From NCBI GenBank assembly GCA_016794765.1, contig JAEUJG010000369.1:1-10436 (forward strand): a stretch of DNA of 10,436 nt. Reading direction: 5' to 3'. Each line of letters begins with the position of its first letter. The first letter of the stretch is position 1. A model generated the notes under the pieces. That model searched no databases, had not been told where the DNA came from, and saw only the letters and a list, made by a program, of their open reading frames with translations. Positions 1-5,697 of the stretch are shown here, in pieces. The stretch comes from Spirochaetaceae bacterium. Lineage in GTDB: Bacteria > Spirochaetota > Spirochaetia > Treponematales > Rectinemataceae. The position numbers and the translations under genes were made by a program.

Positions 1-896
1 AAGATCTCGAGGACGCCGAAGAGGGCGCCGGCCTTGTCCTCGGCGTGGAAGACGGCGGAGCACTTCTGGCGCTTGCCCTCCCGGCCGCGGGCCAGGCGCT
101 CGCCCTCCTCCCGGTTCGCGAGCACGAAGAATCGCGTCCGGTTGTTGTCCGCGTCCTGGACGCCTTCCTTGATCACCTCGAGGCCGTAGAGTTCTCCGGC
201 CAGGCGGCTCGCGAGGGCCGCGGAGGCCCGGGGCTTTTCCTCGGCGAGCATCCGGGCCGCGCCGGCGGTGTCGAACCAGGGCACGGCGTCCAGGTGGTTC
301 CGCGCCAGGAAGCCGCGGCACTGGGCCAGGGCCTGGGTGTGCGAATAGACCTGGCGGATCTCGCGGTGGTCGGTGCCCGGTTGGCAGAGCAGGCAGTGCC
401 GCACCGGCAGGTCCACGGCCGCGACGATGCGGAGGTCGGCGTAGACGAGGATCGCGTTGACCGGGCCGATGAGGCCGCCCAAGGTGTTCTCCACGGGGAC
501 GATGCCGTAATCGAAGCGGCCTTCGCGGACGGCGTCGAAGACGTCGACGAATTCGCGGCAGGGGATGGTCGCGAGCCCGGAATCCCAGGAGCGGGCGGCC
601 ACCTCGCTCCAGGCCCCGTGGTCGCCCTGGAAGCCGATCGTGCGGAGGCCGCGCGCCTGGATCGCCTTGCTCTCGGCCATGAGCGTGGTCCAGAGCCCCG
701 CGGCGAAGTCGGGGGAGACGAGGCTGCGCACCGGACGGCGCGCGCGCTCGAGGACGGCCTCCTCGCGGCTGTTGTCCAAGGGGCCCGCGGGCTTGAAGGT
801 CCGCGTAAGCAGGGCCTTTTCCATGCGCTCTTCGAGGAGGGAGAGAAGGCGTTCGTCGATGCGGTCTATGTCGTTCCTGAGTTCATCCAGCGTCAT
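1..896 (-). CDS. pheA: Chorismate mutase-prephenate dehydratase (P-protein), C-terminus cut by window edge
   Basis: This bifunctional cytosolic enzyme converts chorismate to prephenate and then to phenylpyruvate, the committed route to phenylalanine. 298 residues are visible. Residues 1-80 form an AroQ chorismate mutase helix bundle. Its active-site set aligns with E. coli CM as I recall it: Arg7, Arg24, Lys35, Asp41-x-x-Arg44-Glu45, Ser76 and Gln80. Residues 86-262 are prephenate dehydratase, with GIVPVENT (131-138), SHTQALAQC (185-193) and the catalytic Thr-Arg-Phe (254-256). An ACT regulatory domain begins near 278 (KAGALFGVLE) and runs off the window, so the ESRP Phe-binding motif cannot be checked. 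The ATG overlaps the aroC stop as ATGA and has a good AAGGAG Shine-Dalgarno inside the aroC end, so the two are translationally coupled. Feedback inhibition by Phe is expected from the family but is not shown here. Confidence 0.96.
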   Translation of the reverse strand, partial: MTLDELRNDIDRIDERLLSLLEERMEKALLTRTFKPAGPLDNSREEAVLERARRPVRSLVSPDFAAGLWTTLMAESKAIQARGLRTIGFQGDHGAWSEVAARSWDSGLATIPCREFVDVFDAVREGRFDYGIVPVENTLGGLIGPVNAILVYADLRIVAAVDLPVRHCLLCQPGTDHREIRQVYSHTQALAQCRGFLARNHLDAVPWFDTAGAARMLAEEKPRASAALASRLAGELYGLEVIKEGVQDADNNRTRFFVLANREEGERLARGREGKRQKCSAVFHAEDKAGALFGVLEI

Positions 897-1900
897 GGCT
901 GCTCCTTCCTGGCTGGCGCGAAAGCGTGGGTCTCCGCCATGAGGGCGAGATCGGCGAGGACGACCGCGGCCGCCGCCTCCAGGGCGACGGCGGCGCGGAG
1001 GGCGATGCAGGCGTCGTGGCGGCCCCCGATCGCGAGGCTCCCCTCCGCGTCCGCGCGGAAGTCGTAGGTGGTCTGGGACCTGGCGATGGAGGAAGGCGGT
1101 TTCACGGCGACGCGGCAGACGAGTTCGTTGCCGTTGGTTATGCCGCCGTTGAGGCCGCCCGCCCCGTTCCGCGAGGTGCGTCCGTCGCGGGAGACGATCG
1201 GATCGTTGTGCGCGCTTCCGCGCATGCGGGCGGCCGCGAAGCCGTCGCCGAACTCGACGCCGCGGACGCCCGGGACCGCGAAGAAGGCCTGCGCGAGGAG
1301 CCCCTCGACCGAGCCGAAGAAGGGCTCGCCGAGGCCGGGCCTTAGGCCGGCGACGCGGAGCTCGACGAGGCCGCCGACGGAATCTCCGGCCTCGGCCGCC
1401 TCGCGCAGGGCGGCTTCGACGTCGGTTAGGCCGCCCGCCTCGAGGACGCGGGTCGAGAAGCCGACGCCGGGCAGGAGCTTTTTCGCGACGACGCCGGCGG
1501 CGACGAGGCCGGCGGTCACGCGGCCGGAGAAGTGGCCGGAGCCGCGGGGATCGTTCCAGCCGCCGTAGCGGATCGCGCCGGAAAGGTCCGCGTGCCCCGG
1601 ACGCGGCATTCGGCGGAAGAGCCCGTAGTCGCCCGGCCGCGTGTCCTCGTTGCGGAAAAGGATGAGGAGGGGCGTCCCCGTCGTGTGGCCCTCGAAGAGC
1701 CCGGAAACGACCTCCGGGATGTCGGCCTCGCGGCGGGGCGTCGTGCCCGCGGCCCCGGCGCGGCGTCGGGCGAGGTCGGGCTCGAAGTCGGCGACCGCCA
1801 GGGGAAGGCCCGCGGGGCAACCGTCGATGAGGACGCCGACGGCGGGACCGTGGGACTCGCCGAAGATCTCGAGCCGGAAGAGGGTGCCGAGACTGTTCAT
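893..1900 (-). CDS. aroC: Chorismate synthase
   Basis: AroC makes chorismate from 5-enolpyruvylshikimate-3-phosphate using reduced FMN, the last shikimate-pathway step. The protein is 335 residues, slightly short for the family (usually about 350-390). It starts in the canonical way, with GESHG at 14-18. Further family motifs are RPGHAD (100-105), DPRGSGHFSGR (117-127), NGGITNG (251-257), KPPSSI (268-273) and GRHDACI (293-299). The GHFSGR version replaces the GRSSAR form of E. coli. An open frame continues upstream, but it lies inside aroB and lacks family similarity. The ATG at 1900 is supported by the GESHG position and by a GGAGG Shine-Dalgarno within the last aroB codons. It overlaps the aroB stop by 4 bp (ATGA), and its own stop overlaps the pheA start in the same way. 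Confidence 0.97.
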   Translation of the reverse strand: MNSLGTLFRLEIFGESHGPAVGVLIDGCPAGLPLAVADFEPDLARRRAGAAGTTPRREADIPEVVSGLFEGHTTGTPLLILFRNEDTRPGDYGLFRRMPRPGHADLSGAIRYGGWNDPRGSGHFSGRVTAGLVAAGVVAKKLLPGVGFSTRVLEAGGLTDVEAALREAAEAGDSVGGLVELRVAGLRPGLGEPFFGSVEGLLAQAFFAVPGVRGVEFGDGFAAARMRGSAHNDPIVSRDGRTSRNGAGGLNGGITNGNELVCRVAVKPPSSIARSQTTYDFRADAEGSLAIGGRHDACIALRAAVALEAAAAVVLADLALMAETHAFAPARKEQP

Positions 1901-3051
1901 GGAACCTCCATCACGAAAGCGGCGAGCTCGGCGAGGGGAAGTTCGACGACCTCCGCGCGGCCGAAATCTCGGGGCAGGACAAAGCGGACGACATCGGCCT
2001 CCCGCTTCTTGTCCGCGCCGAGAGCCGCGCCGACGCGGCGGCGCAGGGCCAGGGCGGCCTCCGGGTCGCCCGGGACGCCCGGGCCGCCGCGCGCGCCGAG
2101 TTCGATGGCCGCGGCGACGGAGACCGGCAGGTCCCAGGCCCCGACCAGGGCCAGGAGGCGGGAGAGGGTCGCCGCTTCCATGGCCCCGCGGGCCGCGGCC
2201 AGGCGCGCGGCCGAGCACAGTCCGGCGGCGACGGCGTGGCCGTGTGGGATGCCGAGCTCGAGTTCAAGCCCGTGCCCGATGCTGTGGCCGAGGTTGAGGA
2301 GGCGGCGCTCCCCGGCCTCGCGCTCGTCGCGGGAGACCACCCCGGCCTTGATGGCCACGGAACCGGCGACGATCGCCTCCAGGTTCCCGCGGCCGCCCGG
2401 CTCGGCCGCCCGCGGCCGCCGACCGCCGAGGCCCTCGACGAGGGCGGCGTAGTCTCCGCCCGCGAGGACGGCGTGCTTCAGGACCTCGGCCATGCCGGAG
2501 GCGAATTCGGTGTCGCTCAACGTGTCCAGGAAGGCGACGTCCGCGAGGACGCGGCGCGGCTGGCTGAAGGCGCCGACGAGGTTCTTCCGCCCCCGGAAGT
2601 CGATGCCGGTCTTGCCGCCCACCGAGGCGTCGACCATCGCGAGGAGGGTGGTCGGCAGGCACTCGAAGGCGACGCCGCGCAGCCAGGTGGCGGCCGCGAA
2701 GCCGGCGAGGTCGGAGACCGTGCCGCCGCCGAAGGCGATCACCGTGGAGCCGCGGTCCAGGCCCGCGTCCAGAAAGGCTCCGTACAGGGCTTCGAGCGAG
2801 GCGAGGCTCTTGGCCGCCTCGCCTCGCGGGGCGGCCACGCGGGGGATCCCGGGCAGGACGCGGTCGAGGAGGGCGCCGTGGAGGCGCAGGGCCTCGGCGT
2901 CGGCGACGACGATCGCCCGCGCGCCCGCCTCCGCCCGCGCCGCCGCCACGCCGTCGGCCCCGGCCTCCGCCGCGATGGGAAAGTCGCCGGGCCCGAGGGC
3001 CGCGACGCGGACCAGGGACTCGCCGTCCCGGACCTTGATTCGAAGTTCCAT
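1897..3051 (-). CDS. aroB: 3-dehydroquinate synthase
   Basis: AroB cyclises DAHP to 3-dehydroquinate, the second shikimate-pathway step, with NAD and a divalent metal. The 384-residue length is normal. Visible family motifs are GGGTVSDLAGF (108-118), PTTLLAMVDASVGGKTGID (133-151, nucleotide and substrate binding) and NLVGAF (157-162). The expected metal ligands are present: Glu189 (in AEVLKH), His256 (in NLGHSIGH) and His270 (in HGHAVAAG). An Asp-Lys-Lys motif follows at 347-349. I place the start at ATG 3051, giving MELRIKV, because the preceding gene ends only one base upstream. Upstream in-frame codons lie within the alanine-rich aroF tail. The Shine-Dalgarno is weak, so translation is probably coupled to aroF. 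Confidence 0.96.
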   Translation of the reverse strand: MELRIKVRDGESLVRVAALGPGDFPIAAEAGADGVAAARAEAGARAIVVADAEALRLHGALLDRVLPGIPRVAAPRGEAAKSLASLEALYGAFLDAGLDRGSTVIAFGGGTVSDLAGFAAATWLRGVAFECLPTTLLAMVDASVGGKTGIDFRGRKNLVGAFSQPRRVLADVAFLDTLSDTEFASGMAEVLKHAVLAGGDYAALVEGLGGRRPRAAEPGGRGNLEAIVAGSVAIKAGVVSRDEREAGERRLLNLGHSIGHGLELELGIPHGHAVAAGLCSAARLAAARGAMEAATLSRLLALVGAWDLPVSVAAAIELGARGGPGVPGDPEAALALRRRVGAALGADKKREADVVRFVLPRDFGRAEVVELPLAELAAFVMEVP

Positions 3052-3052
3052 G

Positions 3053-3952
3053 TCAGGCCGCCCCCGCCCCGGCCCGCTCCGTCGCGTCCGCGGCGCCGGT
3101 CTCCGCGTCGCCCGCGGCGGCATCCGCCGCGCCCGCCGCCTCCAGCTCGTCCATGAAGGCGCGCAGGCGCCGGAGCTTGTCCATGAGGCGGCCAAAGGAG
3201 GCGGGATCGAGCTGCTGGTCCTTGTCGGAGAGGGCGCTCGAAGGATCGCAGTGGACCTCGATCTCCAGGCCGTCGACGCCGGCCGCGACCGCCGCCAGGC
3301 TCATCGGCTCCACCATGCCGAGGATGCCCGTCCCGTGGGAGGGGTCGACGATGATGGGGAGATGGCTGGCGGCGCGGACGGCGGGGATCATCGAAAGGTC
3401 GAGGGTGTTGCGGGTGTAGGTCTCGAAGGTCCTGATGCCGCGCTCGCAGAGGATGACCTGGCCGTTGCCCTCGGCGAGGATGTACTCGGCGCAGTTGAGC
3501 CATTCCTCGAAGGTCGCGTGCATGCCGCGCTTCAGGAGGACCGGCTTGCCCGCCTTGCCCGCCTCGCGGAGGAGGGAAAAGTTCTGCATGTTGCGCGCGC
3601 CGATCTGGAGGATGTCGGCGTACTCGCCGACCCAGGACACGTCCCGCGTGTCGATCACCTCGGTGACGATGGGCAAACCCGTCTCGCGGCGCGCCTTGTC
3701 GAGGAGCTTGAGGCCCTTGAGCCCGAGGCCTTGGAAGGCATAGGGAGAGGTGCGCGGCTTGAAGGCGCCGCCGCGGAGCATCGCGGCCCCGGCCTCCTTC
3801 ACCGCGACGGCGCTGCGGATGATCTGGTCCTCGCTCTCCACGGCGCAGGGGCCGGCCATGACGACGAGGCCTTCGCCTATCCTGACGCCCGCCACCTCGA
3901 TGACGGAGCGGTCGCGGCCGGGCGCCTGCCCGGCGAGCCTGAGGTTTTTCAT
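3053..3952 (-). CDS. aroF: DAHP synthase, class I-beta (KDOPS-like), no fused regulatory domain
   Basis: This enzyme condenses phosphoenolpyruvate and erythrose-4-phosphate to DAHP, the entry step of aromatic biosynthesis. The protein is 299 residues. Signature segments are GPCAVES (34-40), GGAFKPRTSPYAFQG (61-75), LLKRG (139-143), CERG (169-172) and DPSHGTG (203-209). Predicted metal ligands are Cys36, His206, Glu232 and Asp243. Their spacing matches what I recall for the Thermotoga enzyme. There is no N-terminal ACT/ferredoxin-like domain and no fused chorismate mutase, the usual feedback modules of this family. The last 30 residues or so are an Ala/Gly-rich, low-complexity tail. I chose ATG 3952 because GGGAGGA sits 4 nt before it; ATGs further upstream (4000, 3973) lack this. 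It is the first structural gene of the operon, behind a long leader with a Phe/Tyr-rich peptide. Confidence 0.95.
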   Translation of the reverse strand: MKNLRLAGQAPGRDRSVIEVAGVRIGEGLVVMAGPCAVESEDQIIRSAVAVKEAGAAMLRGGAFKPRTSPYAFQGLGLKGLKLLDKARRETGLPIVTEVIDTRDVSWVGEYADILQIGARNMQNFSLLREAGKAGKPVLLKRGMHATFEEWLNCAEYILAEGNGQVILCERGIRTFETYTRNTLDLSMIPAVRAASHLPIIVDPSHGTGILGMVEPMSLAAVAAGVDGLEIEVHCDPSSALSDKDQQLDPASFGRLMDKLRRLRAFMDELEAAGAADAAAGDAETGAADATERAGAGAA

Positions 3953-3956
3953 GCCG

Positions 3957-3963
3957 TCCTCCC
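3957..3963 (-). promoter_or_regulatory. Ribosome binding site of aroF
   Basis: GGGAGGA on the minus strand lies 4 nt before ATG 3952. It decides the aroF start over the in-frame ATGs at 3973 and 4000, which have no comparable site. If the leader acts at translation level, this is the element that would have to be masked. Confidence 0.75.
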
Positions 3964-3969
3964 GGCCTT

Positions 3970-4000
3970 GCATACTATGCTGAACATGTCGTGTCTCCAA
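3970..4000 (-). promoter_or_regulatory. Possible second aro promoter just upstream of aroF
   Basis: On the minus strand, TTGGAG (4000-3995) is followed after 17 bp by TAGTAT (3977-3972). This has the same TTG.../TAnnnT layout as the other candidate promoters in the window. It lies in an unusually AT-rich patch containing the 11-bp palindrome GCATAGTATGC (3980-3970). A start near 3965 would give a short untranslated region with the aroF Shine-Dalgarno and would bypass the leader peptide. The -35 is poor (3 of 6), so this is a weak call. Confidence 0.3.
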
Positions 4001-4028
4001 TCGGCAATCGCATCGTGTCGCTTCCGCG

Positions 4029-4108
4029 CGCCGGAGCGGCGGGGGGTGGACTTGTTCCGATCCTCCGACTTCCGGCTCGCTCCGCCCGGACCGGGCGGCG
4101 AAGGAGCC
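4029..4108 (-). promoter_or_regulatory. Candidate attenuator: alternative hairpins directly after the leader peptide stop
   Basis: Read as minus-strand RNA. Hairpin 1:2 starts on the base after the leader TGA. Its outer stem is GGCTC (4108-4104) with GAGCC (4078-4074), and its inner stem is CCGCCC (4098-4093) with GGGCGG (4087-4082). Hairpin 3:4 is CGCCG (4041-4037) with CGGCG (4033-4029). An alternative 2:3 pairing, CGGAGCG (4084-4078) with CGCTCCG (4038-4032), excludes both. This is the topology of amino acid operon attenuators. However, no U-tract follows 3:4, so termination would need Rho, or control would act on translation or RNA stability. In DNA this GC-rich, short complementarities also arise by chance; the pairing is an inference made without folding software. 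Confidence 0.4.
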
Positions 4109-4273
4109 TCAATGCGTATAAAAGGAGTAGTAGGAATAAAAAAAGGAGGGATTGGAGAGGAGGGTCGCGGAAACGCCGACGGAACGACCGCCGCTTGGGC
4201 GGGACGGGGCGAGGCCGGGCGGCGGCGCCTTGTGGTCAGGGGCCGCGGGGGCCCAGGCTGCTTCCATCGTCAT
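4109..4273 (-). CDS. Phe/Tyr-rich leader peptide of the aro operon
   Basis: This 54-residue frame lies in the long aro leader and ends in FFYSYYSFYTH followed by TGA. Seven of the last eleven residues are Phe or Tyr: TTT, TTT, TAT, TAC, TAC, TTT, TAT. The TTT and TAT codons contrast with the G/C-ending codons of the surrounding genes. One Trp occurs early (residue 7). The two possible starts are ATG 4273 and ATG 4267. The upstream sequence is only weakly Shine-Dalgarno-like (CGGAACG). The body is Pro/Ala/Ser-rich without a recognisable domain or signal peptide. Like PheL, TrpL and HisL it should serve as a translation sensor: scarcity of charged tRNA-Phe or tRNA-Tyr would stall the ribosome beside the hairpins that begin right after the stop. 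It is longer than classic leaders (14-32 residues). The function is inferred from codon content and position. Confidence 0.65.
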   Translation of the reverse strand: MTMEAAWAPAAPDHKAPPPGLAPSRPSGGRSVGVSATLLSNPSFFYSYYSFYTH

Positions 4274-4286
4274 GCTTTCGTTCCGG

Positions 4287-4305
4287 GAGCGCCGGGGAGG
4301 CGCTC
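4287..4305 (-). promoter_or_regulatory. Hairpin near the 5' end of the aro leader RNA
   Basis: GAGCGCC and GGCGCTC form a perfect 7-bp stem around a 5-nt loop. It lies within about 10 nt of the predicted aro transcription start and 13 nt before the first leader-peptide ATG. It could stabilise the 5' end of the mRNA or limit ribosome access to the leader peptide. No U-tract follows, so it is not an intrinsic terminator. Confidence 0.4.
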
Positions 4306-4317
4306 GTCGGGTGATGC

Positions 4318-4346
4318 ACCCTAGCACGGGCCGCGGCCCGAGTCAA
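4318..4346 (-). promoter_or_regulatory. Main promoter of the aro operon, with operator-like palindrome in the spacer
   Basis: The minus strand reads TTGACT (4346-4341), 17 bp, TAGGGT (4323-4318), with an extended -10 TG two bases before the hexamer. The -35 matches 5 of 6 consensus bases, and the -10 matches the three most conserved positions. The predicted start is about 4312-4311, which gives a leader of about 360 nt before aroF. The spacer is almost filled by a perfect 14-bp palindrome, CGGGCCGCGGCCCG (4327-4340), placed where a bound repressor would block RNA polymerase. Confidence 0.5.
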
Positions 4347-4371
4347 GTTTCTATCGAGAGATGCCCACGGC

Positions 4372-4400
4372 TTGCCAAAACGGCGTACGGACTGTACCGT
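4372..4400 (+). promoter_or_regulatory. Promoter of the aminotransferase gene, likely leaderless
   Basis: TTGCCA (4372-4377), a 17-bp spacer and TACCGT (4395-4400) on the plus strand. Six bases separate the -10 from ATG 4407, so the expected transcription start falls on the start codon. There is no Shine-Dalgarno before that ATG, which agrees with a leaderless mRNA. The -35 is 25 bp from the -35 of the divergent aro promoter, so a factor bound between them could affect both directions. Confidence 0.45.
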
Positions 4401-4406
4401 GGCCCG

Positions 4407-5600
4407 ATGCCGATGCTATCCGAACGCGCGCGCGCCGTCGAGCCCTCGCGCACCATCGCGATGAACCAGCGCGCCCGCGAGCTCAAGGCCGCCGGCAGGG
4501 ACGTGATCGACCTCACGGTCGGCGAGCCCGACTTCAGGCCGCCGCGCCGCGTCCTGGAGGCGGCGGCCGCCGCGGCCCTTGCCGGCGCCGACCGCTATAC
4601 GCCGGTCGCCGGCCTCCCCGAACTGCGCGAACTCGCCGCCGCCGCCTGCCTTGCGGACGGGGCCTTGGGGTATGGCCCCGGCGGGCTCATGGTGGCTCCC
4701 GGCGCCAAGGGCGCCCTCAGCGCCGCCTTCATGGCCCTGGCCGGCCCGGGAGACGAGGTCCTCATTCCGACGCCGGCATGGCTGAGCTACGCGGAGCAGG
4801 CCAAGCTCGTCGGCGCCGAACCCCGCCTCGTCTACTGCCCGCCCGAAAGCGGCTACAAGCTCGATCCCGCGGCGCTGCGCGGCGCGCTCACGGGGCGGAC
4901 CAGGCTCATCGTCCTCGGCAGCCCCGCCAATCCGACGGGCGCCGTCTATTCCCGGACCGAACTCGAGGCCCTCGCGGCCGTACTGGAAGCGCGGCCCGAC
5001 ATCTGGATCCTGTCCGACGAAGTCTACCGATCCATTCGCTATGTGGCCGAGGCCCCGAGCCCCGCGGAACTGCCGGCCCTGCGGGCCAGGACGGCCGTCG
5101 TCCGCGGCCTCTCCAAGTCCCATGCCATGACCGGTTGGCGCATCGGCTTCCTGGCCGGCCCCCAAGACTTCATCGACGCGGCCATCGCCATCCAGGGCCA
5201 GACCCTGACCTGCGCCGCGAGGGTATCCCAGCTCGCCGCCATCGAGGCGCTGAAGCTGCCGCCCGCCGAGCTCAAGCCCATGCTGGAAGCCTACGAAGAC
5301 CGCCGGGCCTTGGTCTGCGCCGGCCTCGCCGCCGCCCGCGGCCTCGGCGTGACGCCGCCCGAAGGGGCCTTCTACGCCTTCCCCCGCATCGAGGGCCTCG
5401 TCGGGGCCACGGCCCCCCGCGGGACGATTCGCTCCTCGGACGAGCTGGCGCTCTACCTTCTCGAGGAGGGCGGCGTCGCCCTGGTGCCCGGCTCGGCCTT
5501 CGGTGACGACGGCGCGCTCAGGCTCTCCTTCGCCGCCTCCGAAGCCTGCCTGGCCGAGGCCCTGGACCGCATCGCGGCGAGCCTGGCCAAGCTCGGTTAG
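4407..5600 (+). CDS. PLP-dependent class I aminotransferase (aspartate/aromatic/prephenate type)
   Basis: This is a fold-type I PLP enzyme of 397 residues, a normal length for the AspC subgroup Ib family. Landmarks are VGEPDF (38-43), the phosphate-binding PGAKGAL segment (98-104), NPTG with Asn175, SDEVY with Asp204 and Tyr207, the Schiff-base Lys237 in GLSKSHAMTGWRIGF, Arg245, and Arg372 in LRLSF, which holds the substrate carboxylate. It transfers amino groups between glutamate or aspartate and 2-oxo acids. Divergence from the aro-pheA operon suggests it finishes Phe/Tyr synthesis or transaminates prephenate, but sequence alone cannot separate these from plain aspartate aminotransferase. 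The start is ATG 4407 or 4413; an 85-codon open extension upstream overlaps the promoters and lacks family similarity. There is no ribosome binding site, and a leaderless start is likely. Confidence 0.93.
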   Translation: MPMLSERARAVEPSRTIAMNQRARELKAAGRDVIDLTVGEPDFRPPRRVLEAAAAAALAGADRYTPVAGLPELRELAAAACLADGALGYGPGGLMVAPGAKGALSAAFMALAGPGDEVLIPTPAWLSYAEQAKLVGAEPRLVYCPPESGYKLDPAALRGALTGRTRLIVLGSPANPTGAVYSRTELEALAAVLEARPDIWILSDEVYRSIRYVAEAPSPAELPALRARTAVVRGLSKSHAMTGWRIGFLAGPQDFIDAAIAIQGQTLTCAARVSQLAAIEALKLPPAELKPMLEAYEDRRALVCAGLAAARGLGVTPPEGAFYAFPRIEGLVGATAPRGTIRSSDELALYLLEEGGVALVPGSAFGDDGALRLSFAASEACLAEALDRIAASLAKLG

Positions 5601-5626
5601 GCTGGACCGGGCGGCGGGCCGCGCCG

Positions 5627-5696
5627 GCTCAGCGGGCGCACTGCCGCGGCCCGGCGGACGGCGCCGCCCGAGCGGACGGCGCTCGCTCAGCGGGCG
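5627..5696. repeat. Short direct repeat in the convergent intergenic region
   Basis: GCTCAGCGGGCG occurs at 5627-5638 and again at 5685-5696; the second copy contains the padR stop codon. Between them, GCGGACGGCG is also repeated. This could be a small tandem duplication of the padR 3' end or chance in GC-rich DNA. Confidence 0.35.
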
Positions 5697-5697
5697 G
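5664..5697. terminator. Possible bidirectional terminator between the aminotransferase gene and padR
   Basis: CCGCCC (5664-5669) can pair with GGGCGG (5692-5697), and the following GAGCG pairs with CGCTC around a 5-nt loop. A 7-nt bulge lies on the right side. It sits where two convergent genes end and overlaps the last padR codons. There is no T-run on either strand, so it is at best a Rho-independent terminator without a U-tract. Confidence 0.25.

Larger units (their letters stand above)
3953..4406. other. Divergent intergenic region between aroF and the aminotransferase gene
   Basis: These 454 bp are the longest stretch without an enzyme gene. They hold the leader peptide, its hairpins, the aro promoter and palindrome, a possible second aro promoter and the aminotransferase promoter. 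An AT-rich island at 4110-4145, striking against the GC-rich surroundings, consists of the Phe/Tyr codons of the leader peptide. Confidence 0.8.

Noticed and set aside
1901..2218. N-terminal extension of aroC
   Set aside because: The extra residues are Arg/Gly/Pro-rich, lie within aroB in another frame, and the family N-terminus (GESHG at residue 14) fits ATG 1900.
3953..4000. aroF start at ATG 4000 or 3973
   Set aside because: Neither has a Shine-Dalgarno; ATG 3952 has GGGAGGA at good spacing and gives the usual short N-terminus.
4136..4144. T-tract on the minus strand (4144-4137) as an intrinsic terminator inside the leader
   Set aside because: The nearest upstream stem (GGTCG/CGACC) is short and ends about 18 nt or more before the tract, too far for termination. 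The tract reads as Phe-Phe-Tyr codons in the leader frame.
4274..4327. Longer leader peptide starting at GTG 4327
   Set aside because: The start would overlap the predicted -10 and lie upstream of the expected transcription start; ATG 4273 or 4267 is more plausible.
4152..4406. Open plus-strand extension of about 85 codons in frame with the aminotransferase, preceded by AAAAGGAGGG
   Set aside because: It has no similarity to the family N-terminus, which fits a start at 4407 or 4413. The TTG start lies only 2 nt from the Shine-Dalgarno-like run. The purine-rich block is explained as the complement of the Phe/Tyr codons of the leader peptide.
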